A stretch of 31,218 bases of DNA, taken from assembly GCA_035649895.1 (NCBI GenBank), contig DASRIS010000093.1:1-31218 (forward strand), written 5' to 3'. This stretch comes from DASSUC01 sp035649895 (GTDB taxonomy: Bacteria > Actinomycetota > Actinomycetes > Mycobacteriales > Micromonosporaceae). The position numbers and the translations under genes were made by a program. Positions 14,456 through 21,222 of the stretch are shown here, one piece after another (the first letter of the stretch is position 1; each line of letters starts with the position of its first letter). The notes beneath the pieces are model-generated. The model made no database searches, was not told the origin of the DNA, and was given only the letters and a program-made list of their open reading frames with translations.

Positions 14456-16213
14456 GTGCTGCAGACAGCGCTCGACCTGGCCGGCGCGCTCGACGGTCCG
14501 TCGGATGCCGCGCTCCACCCTGGCCTGCCGCTGCATGAGGTGACGTTCGTGGTGGTGGACCTGGAGACCACCGGCGGCAGCCCGCAGGAGTGCGGCATCA
14601 CCGAGGTCGGCGCCGTCAAGGTGCGCGGTGGCGAGCTGCTGGGAGAGCTCGCCACGCTGGTCAACCCGGGCGAGCGGGTCCCGGCCTTCATCACGGTGCT
14701 GACCGGGATCACCGACGCCATGCTCGCGCCGGCGCCGCCTGTCGCCTCGGTGCTGCCCGCGTTACTGGAGTTCGCGCGCGGCAGCGTGCTGGTCGCCCAC
14801 AACGCGCCGTACGACGTCGGTTTCCTGCGCGCGGCGTGCACCCGGCACGGCTACCCGTGGCCCAACCCGCGGGTGCTGGACACCGCCGCCCTGGCGCGCC
14901 GGGTGCTGCTCCCGGAGGAGGTGCCGAACCGCAAGCTGAGCACCCTCGCCGCATATTTCCGCACCCCGCGCCAGCCGTGCCACCGGGCGCTCGCCGACGC
15001 CCAGGCCACGGTCGACGTGCTGCACGCGCTGATCGGCCGCCTGGGTGGACACGGGGTGCTAACCCTCGGTGACGCGCTGGAGTTCGTCAAGGCAGTGACG
15101 CCGACCCAGCGCAGCAAGCGCCACCTCGCCGAGGGCCTGCCCCGCGCCCCCGGGGTCTACGTCTTCCGCGCCCGCGACGACCGCCCGCTCTACGTCGGCA
15201 CCTCGGTGGAGATCGCCACCCGGGTCCGCAGCTACTTCACCGCGGCGGAGAAGCGCGCCCGGATCAGCGAGATGCTCGCCGCGGCCGAGCGGGTGGAGGC
15301 CGTCGTGTGCGCCCACTCGCTGGAGGCCGAGGTCCGCGAGCTGCGCCTCATCGCCGCCCACGCGCCGCCGTACAACCGCCGTTCCAAGTTCCCGGACCGG
15401 GTCATATGGCTCAAGCTCACCGCCGAGCCGTACCCCCGGCTGTCCCTGGTCCGCCAGCTCAGCCCCGACGGCGGGGCCTACCTGGGGCCGTTCGCCGGCC
15501 AGCGGGTGGCCGGGCTCGCCGCCGCGGCCATCTACGACGCGGTGCCGCTGCGCCAGTGCACGTCCCGCCTCTCCCGGCACACCCCATCGCCGGCCTGCGC
15601 CCTGGCTGAGCTGGGACGCTGCGCGGCACCCTGCGAGCTGCGGACGACCGTCGAGGAGTACGACCACCGCGCGGCCGGTCCGGTCCGGGACGCGGTCACC
15701 GGCGACCCCGGCATCGTGGTGGACCGCCTGCTGGCGCGGATCGAGCTGCTGGCGCAGTCCCAGCGGTACGAGGAGGCGGCGGTGGTGCGCACCCGCCTGG
15801 CGGTGCTGCTGCGCGCCACCGTCCGTATGCACCGGCTGGCCGCCCTGACCCGCCTCGCCGAGCTGGTCGCCGCCCGGCCGGCGGCCGACGGCGGTTGGGA
15901 GCTGGCGGTGGTGCGGCACGGGCGGCTGGCGGCGGCCGGGGTGTCCCCGCCCCGCCAGCATCCTCGCGCCACGATCGACGTGCTGCTCGCCACCGCGGAG
16001 ACCGTGCGGCCCGAGCTTGACCTGCCCGGCCCGGGCGTGGTGGGTGGCGCGACCTGCCAGGAGACCGAGCGGGTCCTCGCCTGGCTGGAGCGGCCGGAGA
16101 CCCGGCTGGTGCGGGTCAGCGACGGGTGGGCGTCGGCGGTCACCGGCCCGGGCCGCTTCCTCGACCTGCTGGCCCGCGCCGAGCGCGCGGCCGCCTCCGG
16201 GCCCGCTGGCTGA
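14456..16213 (+). CDS. DEDDh 3'-5' exonuclease fused to UvrC-like GIY-YIG nuclease
   Basis: The 585-aa product matches the architecture of M. tuberculosis Rv2191. Residues about 30-195 are a DnaQ/epsilon-type DEDDh exonuclease (VVVDLETTG with D35 and E37, then AHNAPYDVGFL and HRALADAQATVD). A UvrC/Cho-type GIY-YIG domain follows (about 225-320: GVYVF, LYVG, EAEVRELRLIAAHAPPYN). Next comes a cysteine cluster C368-x12-C381-x7-C389-x3-C393, then a UVR-like helical pair (EEAAVVRTRLAVLL). The C-terminal RNase H-like and HhH parts of full UvrC are absent. It is likely a DNA-repair nuclease. The start is uncertain: GTG 14456 follows TACTGT by 7 nt, while the longer ATG 14369 would add 29 residues of atypical composition. 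Confidence 0.92.
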   Translation: MLQTALDLAGALDGPSDAALHPGLPLHEVTFVVVDLETTGGSPQECGITEVGAVKVRGGELLGELATLVNPGERVPAFITVLTGITDAMLAPAPPVASVLPALLEFARGSVLVAHNAPYDVGFLRAACTRHGYPWPNPRVLDTAALARRVLLPEEVPNRKLSTLAAYFRTPRQPCHRALADAQATVDVLHALIGRLGGHGVLTLGDALEFVKAVTPTQRSKRHLAEGLPRAPGVYVFRARDDRPLYVGTSVEIATRVRSYFTAAEKRARISEMLAAAERVEAVVCAHSLEAEVRELRLIAAHAPPYNRRSKFPDRVIWLKLTAEPYPRLSLVRQLSPDGGAYLGPFAGQRVAGLAAAAIYDAVPLRQCTSRLSRHTPSPACALAELGRCAAPCELRTTVEEYDHRAAGPVRDAVTGDPGIVVDRLLARIELLAQSQRYEEAAVVRTRLAVLLRATVRMHRLAALTRLAELVAARPAADGGWELAVVRHGRLAAAGVSPPRQHPRATIDVLLATAETVRPELDLPGPGVVGGATCQETERVLAWLERPETRLVRVSDGWASAVTGPGRFLDLLARAERAAASGPAG

Positions 16214-16331
16214 GTCCTGCCTACACAACAGTGCGTAACCGCACAAGACCTATGGACGCTCCGTGGCGGGGGTGCTGTCATGTCGTTGCCACTACCCCGT
16301 CCAACCTGACCTGCCTGGCGAAGCTGTCATT

Positions 16332-16337
16332 TACGCT
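16332..16337 (+). promoter_or_regulatory. Possible -10 box (TACGCT) upstream of the RSH gene
   Basis: TACGCT lies about 20 nt before the ribosome-binding site/GTG of the RSH gene in an otherwise empty 143-bp gap. A weak TGACCT at 16307-16312 is the only -35-like word, at 19-nt spacing. Confidence 0.25.
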
Positions 16338-16356
16338 TAAGGCAGAGGAGGTCCTC

Positions 16357-18912
16357 GTGGATCCTGTCGCGGCCGACACCGTGTTCACCGGCGGTTACCT
16401 CGCTGGTGAGCGTGTAGGGGCTGAGACAGGGCTGCACGGGCTGACCCAGCGGCTCCGGGCACTGCTGAGCGGGGCCGGGCTGAGCGGGGCCGGGCGCACC
16501 CCGGCGGCGTCGGGCACCGACCCGCTGGCGGCCCTCGTCCGGGAGCACCGGCACAGGCATCCCAAGGCGGACGTGGGAGCGCTGCGGCGGGCGTACGAGA
16601 TCGCGGAGGGTGCGCACCGCGGGCAGATGCGTAAGAGCGGCGAGCCCTACATCACGCACCCGCTGGCCGTCGCGCGGATCCTCGCGGTGTTCGGCATGGA
16701 CACGACCACGCTCGTCGCCGCCCTGCTGCACGACACCGTCGAGGACACCGACTACGGCCTGGCCGAGCTCGACCGCGACTTCGGCACCGAGGTCGCAATG
16801 CTGGTCGACGGGGTCACCAAGTTCGAGAAGGTCTCCTACGGTGACCGGCTGGCCTTTGGCGAGCACGCCGAGGCGGAGACGATCCGCAAGATGATCGTCG
16901 CGGCCGGCCGGGACGTGCGCGTTCTCATCATCAAGCTGGCCGACCGGCTGCACAACATGCAGACGCTGAGCGCGCGCTCGCCTGCCTCGCGTACCAGGAT
17001 CTCCCGCAACACGCTCGACTACCTGATCCCGCTCTGCGACCGGCTCGGCATCCAGGCGCTCAAGCGGGAGCTGGAGGACGCCGTCCTCTACCACCTGGAG
17101 CCCGAGGCGTACGCCCGCATCCACGAGTACGTGCAGCGCCGTCCACTGTGGACAGAATATCTGGCCGGCGTCACCGTGGCGACCAGGAGCGCGCTGCGCC
17201 AGCACAGGGTCACGGCTCACGTACTCCCCCGCCCGCGGCACTACTACTCGATCTGGAAGGACACCATCGCCAGCGGTGCCCGGGAGCCGCTGGAGCTCCC
17301 CCGTGTCCTCATCCAGGTCGACGGGCCGGACACCGACTGCTACGCGGCGCTCGGCGCGATCCACGGCTCGTGGCGTCCGGTCCCGGGGCGCTTCAAGGAC
17401 TTCATCGCATCCCCGAAGAACAACCTGTACCGGTCGCTGCATACCACGGTGATCGGGCCGGACGACCGCTCAGTCGAGGTGCTGATCCGCACCGGGACGA
17501 TGCACCGGCGCGCCGAGTACGGCATCATCGCCAACTTCAGGTTCGCCGACTTCGCCGCCGAGGCAGCCGGGTCATCCGCGGACCCGGGCGTCAACCACCA
17601 CGGCGGCGAGCTCGACTGGCTGCGGCGGCTGCTGGAGTGGCAGCAGGAGGCGGCCGACCCGGGCCAGTTCCTCGAGGTCCTGCACTCTGACCTGGCGGCC
17701 GGCCAGGTTCAGGTCTTCACCCGCAGCGGCCGTCCGGTGCTGCTGCCCGCCGGAGCCACCCCGGTGGACTTCGCCTACGTCCTCGACACCCACCTCGGCG
17801 TCCGCTGCATCGCCGCCACCATCAACGGCCGGCTCGTGCCGCTCTCGTCCGCGCTGCAGGACGGCGACGTGGTGGAGATCCTCACCAACTCCGACGACCC
17901 GTACCTCGATGACGGCTACTACAGCGAGCACTACCGCGAGGACGACGAACGCGAGTCCGCCGCGGCCGAGGCCCGGCAGACCGCAGCTCAGACGGCCGGG
18001 TCCTGGACGACCGAGACCTCGCCGGATGGGTCGGGAGCGGATGAGCCCGGGGCGGATGAGCCGGGGGCGGCTGGGTCCGGGGCGGCTGGGTCGCGGGCAG
18101 CCCGGCCAGGAGCTACGGTGTCCGGCCCGGCGGCGGCCCGGCCTACCGGGTCCACCGGCACCGGCCCGGTCCGGGCGGGCCAGCCGCCCGCAGCGCCCGC
18201 AGACCCGGCCGCTGGCGCGGGTGCCGGATCCGCTGGAGGCCCAAGCGTCAACGCCTACCGCGGCGAAGCTTCCCCCCAGAGCACAGCCGGTCATCCAGAG
18301 CGGACGGTTCCGCCGGCAGGCACCAGCCAGCCGGCCAGCACCGCGCCACGGGCCAGCGCCCCACCGCGAGCCAGCACCGCGCCGCAGGCGAGCACCCCAC
18401 CGCGGGCAGGCACCCCACCGCGGGCAGGCACCCCACCGCAGGCAGGCACCCCACCGCAGGCGAGCACCGCACCGCGGGCCAGCCGAGCGCCGGCATCGGA
18501 CCCCGTCCCGCTGGCGGGCGCCCACAGCCCCTCCGCCTACCCCGACGCATCGCCGGATGACGACGACACCGCAGTGGGCCCGGACCGCGAGTGGCTGGAG
18601 TTCGTAAAGACCCCCCACGCCCAGCTCCAGATCAGCCGCTGGTTCAACCGCGATCATCGCGAGCTTCCGGCGGACGAGGGTGACGGGCCACCAACAGTGG
18701 CCCACCAGGTGCGGCTGGGCAGGGCCGCGATCGGGCTCGCCCTCAGGCAGCGCGACCGGGGCCTGGTCAGCGACGTACCACTGGTACGGCTCGCCGTCCA
18801 GCTCGGCTACCCCGACCTCGAGTCGCTGCTTGTGGCCGTTGCGGAGCACACCATATCGGCGGAGCAGGTGGTCGAGGCGCTGATCGCATCGGTGGACCAC
18901 GGACCGGACTGA
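16357..18912 (+). CDS. RelA/SpoT-homologue (RshA-like), hydrolase intact, synthetase degenerate, long repetitive linker
   Basis: In the 851-aa product, the HD hydrolase domain is complete (residues about 75-265: YITHP H101, LLHDTVEDT H125/D126/E129/D130, KLADRLHN 193-200). A synthetase-like domain follows (about 280-400) with HYYSIW, the GTP-site SPKNNLYRSLHTTV and VEVLIRT (E374), but the usual D-L-x-G-x-R segment reads PLELPRV. TGS lies at about 448-512. A ~210-residue Ala/Pro/Thr-rich linker (about 530-740) then separates TGS from a short WLEFVKTP helical domain (742-851). ZFD and ACT domains are missing. GTG 16357 is chosen because AGAGGAGG precedes it; the frame is open further upstream through the gap. 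It most likely degrades (p)ppGpp. Confidence 0.9.
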   Translation: MDPVAADTVFTGGYLAGERVGAETGLHGLTQRLRALLSGAGLSGAGRTPAASGTDPLAALVREHRHRHPKADVGALRRAYEIAEGAHRGQMRKSGEPYITHPLAVARILAVFGMDTTTLVAALLHDTVEDTDYGLAELDRDFGTEVAMLVDGVTKFEKVSYGDRLAFGEHAEAETIRKMIVAAGRDVRVLIIKLADRLHNMQTLSARSPASRTRISRNTLDYLIPLCDRLGIQALKRELEDAVLYHLEPEAYARIHEYVQRRPLWTEYLAGVTVATRSALRQHRVTAHVLPRPRHYYSIWKDTIASGAREPLELPRVLIQVDGPDTDCYAALGAIHGSWRPVPGRFKDFIASPKNNLYRSLHTTVIGPDDRSVEVLIRTGTMHRRAEYGIIANFRFADFAAEAAGSSADPGVNHHGGELDWLRRLLEWQQEAADPGQFLEVLHSDLAAGQVQVFTRSGRPVLLPAGATPVDFAYVLDTHLGVRCIAATINGRLVPLSSALQDGDVVEILTNSDDPYLDDGYYSEHYREDDERESAAAEARQTAAQTAGSWTTETSPDGSGADEPGADEPGAAGSGAAGSRAARPGATVSGPAAARPTGSTGTGPVRAGQPPAAPADPAAGAGAGSAGGPSVNAYRGEASPQSTAGHPERTVPPAGTSQPASTAPRASAPPRASTAPQASTPPRAGTPPRAGTPPQAGTPPQASTAPRASRAPASDPVPLAGAHSPSAYPDASPDDDDTAVGPDREWLEFVKTPHAQLQISRWFNRDHRELPADEGDGPPTVAHQVRLGRAAIGLALRQRDRGLVSDVPLVRLAVQLGYPDLESLLVAVAEHTISAEQVVEALIASVDHGPD
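18032..18092. repeat. 15-bp degenerate tandem repeat in RSH linker
   Basis: Four 15-bp units encode GADEP, GADEP, GAAGS and GAAGS in the disordered linker of the RSH protein. Confidence 0.6.
18340..18483. repeat. 18-bp tandem repeat, eight units, encoding T-P-P-R-A-G/S hexapeptides
   Basis: Eight consecutive 18-bp units encode TAPRAS, APPRAS, TAPQAS, TPPRAG (twice), TPPQAG, TPPQAS and TAPRAS. Unit positions run 18340, 18358, 18376 and so on to 18466. All are in frame within the RSH linker. Confidence 0.9.
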
Positions 18913-18980
18913 GCAGACACGGCCCAAGCCGGCCCTGCCCGGGTGGACCCGCCTCGGCAGACCCCGCTCGGCAGACCGGC

Positions 18981-19023
18981 GTCAGGAGACCGGCGTCAGG
19001 AGACCCTGTCCCAGGAGACCCTG
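18981..19023. repeat. 14-15-bp tandem repeat between RSH and NUDIX genes
   Basis: GTCAGGAGACCGGC (18981-18994), GTCAGGAGACCCTG (18995-19008) and TCCCAGGAGACCCTG (19009-19023) are three direct units in the 159-bp gap. Confidence 0.7.
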
Positions 19024-19059
19024 CCGCCGCCCACCAGCCATGGACCGCGACCGGGCCTC

Positions 19060-19065
19060 TAGCCT
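19060..19065 (+). promoter_or_regulatory. Putative -10 box (TAGCCT) for leaderless NUDIX transcript
   Basis: TAGCCT is followed by 6 nt and the GTG at 19072. The spacer has no ribosome-binding site. The same hexamer precedes the SRPBCC and CtaG starts. Confidence 0.48.
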
Positions 19066-19071
19066 TGGCGG

Positions 19072-19581
19072 GTGACCCGTAGACGCTCCGCCTTGCGTAC
19101 GCGCTCGGTGGCCCTTGGTTACGGCGTGTTCTACCGGCTGCCGAAGCGGGTGCGTCAGCGGCTGGTCCGGCTCGGTGCGCCGACCTTCACCGTTGGGGCG
19201 GTCACCCTGGTACGTGACTCCGCCGCACCGGCCCCCGGACGCCTGTTGCTGCTGCGCCAGCCACCGGGCTCCGGTTGGTCGCTGCCGGGCGGGCTGCTGA
19301 GCTTCGGCGAGTCGCCGGTCGCCTGCGCCGCCCGCGAGCTGCACGAGGAGACAGGTATCGAGCTGGACCCGGGCACGCTCACCCCGGCCGTGCCCAACGC
19401 CGTCATCCACCACAAGGGACGGTGGGTCGACGTTGTCTTCGAGGCTGCCGTACCAGCCGGTGAGGTTGACCTTGACCCCGACGGCGCCGAGGTCTGGGAG
19501 GCCGTCTGGCACCCTCTTGACCAGCTTCCCCGGCTGACCCGGCCGACCGCCCGGCTGTTGCAGCACTACGGGATCGGGTGA
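19072..19581 (+). CDS. NUDIX hydrolase
   Basis: The 169-aa product has a perfect NUDIX box: GLLSFGE, seven residues, then RELHEETGI (about residues 75-97), matching G-x5-E-x7-R-E-U-x-E-E-x-G-U. The box is flanked by the usual beta strands. By family it hydrolyses a nucleoside diphosphate linked to another group; the substrate cannot be read. An N-terminal basic extension of about 35 residues (RRRSALRTRSVA...RVRQRLVRLG) precedes the fold. It lies between an RSH gene and a sugar nucleotidyltransferase, so a nucleotide-sugar or alarmone substrate is possible but unproven. The GTG start fits a leaderless transcript, and the stop is 8 nt before the next gene. Confidence 0.92.
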   Translation: MTRRRSALRTRSVALGYGVFYRLPKRVRQRLVRLGAPTFTVGAVTLVRDSAAPAPGRLLLLRQPPGSGWSLPGGLLSFGESPVACAARELHEETGIELDPGTLTPAVPNAVIHHKGRWVDVVFEAAVPAGEVDLDPDGAEVWEAVWHPLDQLPRLTRPTARLLQHYGIG

Positions 19582-19589
19582 GGTGACCG

Positions 19590-20513
19590 ATGGACGGCGG
19601 ACGCCCAGACGCTGGCTGCTTCCACGGCCGGCCGCCGCTGTGCGCGGTGGTACTCGCCGCTGGCGAGGGGCGCCGGCTGCGGCCGCTCACCACCGTGCGG
19701 CCGAAGGCCCTCTGCCCGGTCGGGAACGTGCCGCTGCTTGACCGGATGCTCACCGCCCTGGAGCAGCTGGGCCTGCGCGGTCCGGAGCTGGTCGCGGTCA
19801 ACGCGTCCTGGCTCGCGGAGCAGGTCGTCCAGCACGTCGGCGACCGGGCACACCTCTCGGTGGAGCCGGGCGGCCCGATCGGCACCGCCGGCGCGCTGGG
19901 CAGGCTGCGCAGCTGGGTGGATGGCCGCGGCGTCCTCGCCGGCAACGCCGATGCCTACCTCGCCAACGGCCGCACCCTCGATGCAGGTGTCGCGGCGCTG
20001 CTCGAAGGCTGGGACGGTACGACCGTCCGGCTGCTCGGCGTCCCGACCCGCCCCGACGACCCGTACCGGTTCGGCCGCCACCGGTTCGCCGGGCTCTCTC
20101 TGCTTCCGTGGCCGGCCGTGGCGGCACTCGATGCGTCGGTGCCGGCGCCGACGGAGCTCGTGCGCGAGGTGTGGCGCCCGTACGAGGCCGCCGGGAAGCT
20201 GGAGGTGACCGAGCACAGCGGAGTCTTCATGGACACCGGCACACCCGCCACCTATCTGGCCGCCAACCTGCACGCCGCAGCTCGTGGAGGGTCGGGCTCC
20301 CTCATCGACCCCACCGCGAAGGTCGCCGGCCAGGTGGACCGGGCGGTCGTCGGAGCGGAGGCGGTCGTGGAGGGCGCACTGACCCGTACCGTGGTCTGGC
20401 CGGGCGGCTACGTGGGGCCGGACGAGCACCTGACCGACGCCGTACGGGTGGGCCGCGACCTCACCGTCTCAGCGCGACAGGCCACACGCGCCGGGAGACC
20501 GAAACCGCCCTGA
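19590..20513 (+). CDS. NDP-sugar (mannose-1-phosphate guanylyltransferase-like) nucleotidyltransferase
   Basis: The 307-aa product opens with the sugar-phosphate nucleotidyltransferase signature VVLAAGEGRRLRPLTTVRPKAL (about residues 19-40), then PVGNVPLLD. It continues with the GTAGAL segment, a GNADAYLA stretch in place of the usual metal-binding D-x-D region, and a C-terminal part with VFMDTGTP followed by a short hexapeptide-like tail (IDPTAKVAGQVDRAVVG). It is compatible with making GDP-mannose or a related NDP-sugar, but the sugar is not defined. A GAGG at 19580-19583 serves the ATG at 19590, and coupling with the NUDIX gene is likely. Confidence 0.88.
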   Translation: MDGGRPDAGCFHGRPPLCAVVLAAGEGRRLRPLTTVRPKALCPVGNVPLLDRMLTALEQLGLRGPELVAVNASWLAEQVVQHVGDRAHLSVEPGGPIGTAGALGRLRSWVDGRGVLAGNADAYLANGRTLDAGVAALLEGWDGTTVRLLGVPTRPDDPYRFGRHRFAGLSLLPWPAVAALDASVPAPTELVREVWRPYEAAGKLEVTEHSGVFMDTGTPATYLAANLHAAARGGSGSLIDPTAKVAGQVDRAVVGAEAVVEGALTRTVVWPGGYVGPDEHLTDAVRVGRDLTVSARQATRAGRPKPP

Positions 20514-20850
20514 AAGACCGCGAAGGACAGCGGCTCGCCGGTCACGGCGGCCGTCCCCGTGCGGCACCAACCAGGTCATACGGTGGGCCGTCCGCACGCA
20601 GCACCGGCACCGTGTCGGCGTATGCGTGGTAGTGCGGCTGTCACTGTCCTTCGTGGACCAGCCAGTGGTGAAAGGTACATTGCAGCACAGGTTGTCGACC
20701 GTGGTGGGGCATCGACCGCGCCGAGCGCGGTGCGGCACACCTCGGCGACGGCGTCGGCACGCCGCTGAGCGGCCTGCACCCCGGCGGGTAGAGTTGCCAC
20801 GTCGGTGGCGGCCAGTGCGTCCAGCGCAATCCCTCCCGAGGAGCCCACAC
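20514..20850. other. 337-bp gap, no intact gene
   Basis: Between the nucleotidyltransferase and the RAM gene no open frame has convincing coding character on the plus strand. The minus strand carries the possible gene relic described at 20576-20848. The last bases contain the GAGGAG ribosome-binding site of the RAM gene (20839-20844). No tRNA, terminator hairpin or clear promoter was seen. Confidence 0.6.
20576..20848 (-). pseudogene. Possible relic of a DUF222/HNH-type protein N-terminus
   Basis: The first ~45 codons of this minus-strand frame (GIALDALAATDVATLPAGVQAAQRRADAVAEV) resemble, by eye, the conserved N-terminal helix of actinobacterial DUF222 proteins that precede HNH nucleases. 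The similarity then fades, and a WLVHEG-like piece appears in another frame at about 20650, consistent with frameshift decay. Its first codons overlap the ribosome-binding site of the divergent RAM gene. This is only a suggestion. Confidence 0.28.
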
Positions 20851-21138
20851 TTGATCACCGCGATCGTTCTCATCGACTGCGCTACAGATGCCATCCCCGA
20901 GGTGGCCGAGAACATCGCCAACCTGGAGGGCGTCAGCGAGGTCTACTCGGTGGCCGGACACGTCGACCTCATCGCCATGGTCCGGGTCCGCGAGTTCGAC
21001 GAGATAGCCGACGTGATCGCCGGCCGCATCTCCAAGGTGCCCGGGGTGATCAACACCGAGACACACATAGCCTTCCGGGCGTACTCGCAGCACGATCTGG
21101 AGGAGGCGTTCTCCATCGGCTTCACCGACGCCGACTGA
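20851..21138 (+). CDS. Stand-alone Lrp/AsnC ligand-binding (RAM) domain protein
   Basis: The 95-aa product is a single beta-alpha-beta-beta-alpha-beta RAM domain: IVLIDCATDAIPEVAENIANLEGV, then VYSVAGHVDLIAMV, then VINTETHIAF. There is no helix-turn-helix. Such free-standing domains oligomerise and bind amino acids or related ligands, modulating full-length Lrp proteins or enzymes. The start is TTG 20851, behind GAGGAG at 20839-20844; the first residues after it begin the first strand, so an upstream start is unlikely. It faces the S9 peptidase gene convergently and is near trpD, which makes an amino-acid signal plausible. Confidence 0.88.
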   Translation: MITAIVLIDCATDAIPEVAENIANLEGVSEVYSVAGHVDLIAMVRVREFDEIADVIAGRISKVPGVINTETHIAFRAYSQHDLEEAFSIGFTDAD

Positions 21139-21139
21139 G

Positions 21140-21200
21140 CCACAACGACACAACGACACAGCGCCACAACGACGCAGCGCCACGACGAGACGCAGCAAAC
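21140..21200. repeat. Degenerate short repeat in convergent gap
   Basis: CCACAACGAC-type words recur with CAGCG spacers (16-18-bp units) between the RAM stop and the S9 peptidase stop. No hairpin terminator was found here. Confidence 0.5.
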
Positions 21201-21222
21201 GCCGCTGACGAGACGCCGCTGG

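Noticed and set aside
16126..16356. N-terminal extension of the RSH gene back to 16126
   Set aside because: It would overlap the nuclease gene by 88 bp and translates a low-homology stretch. GTG 16357 has a strong AGAGGAGG at correct spacing.
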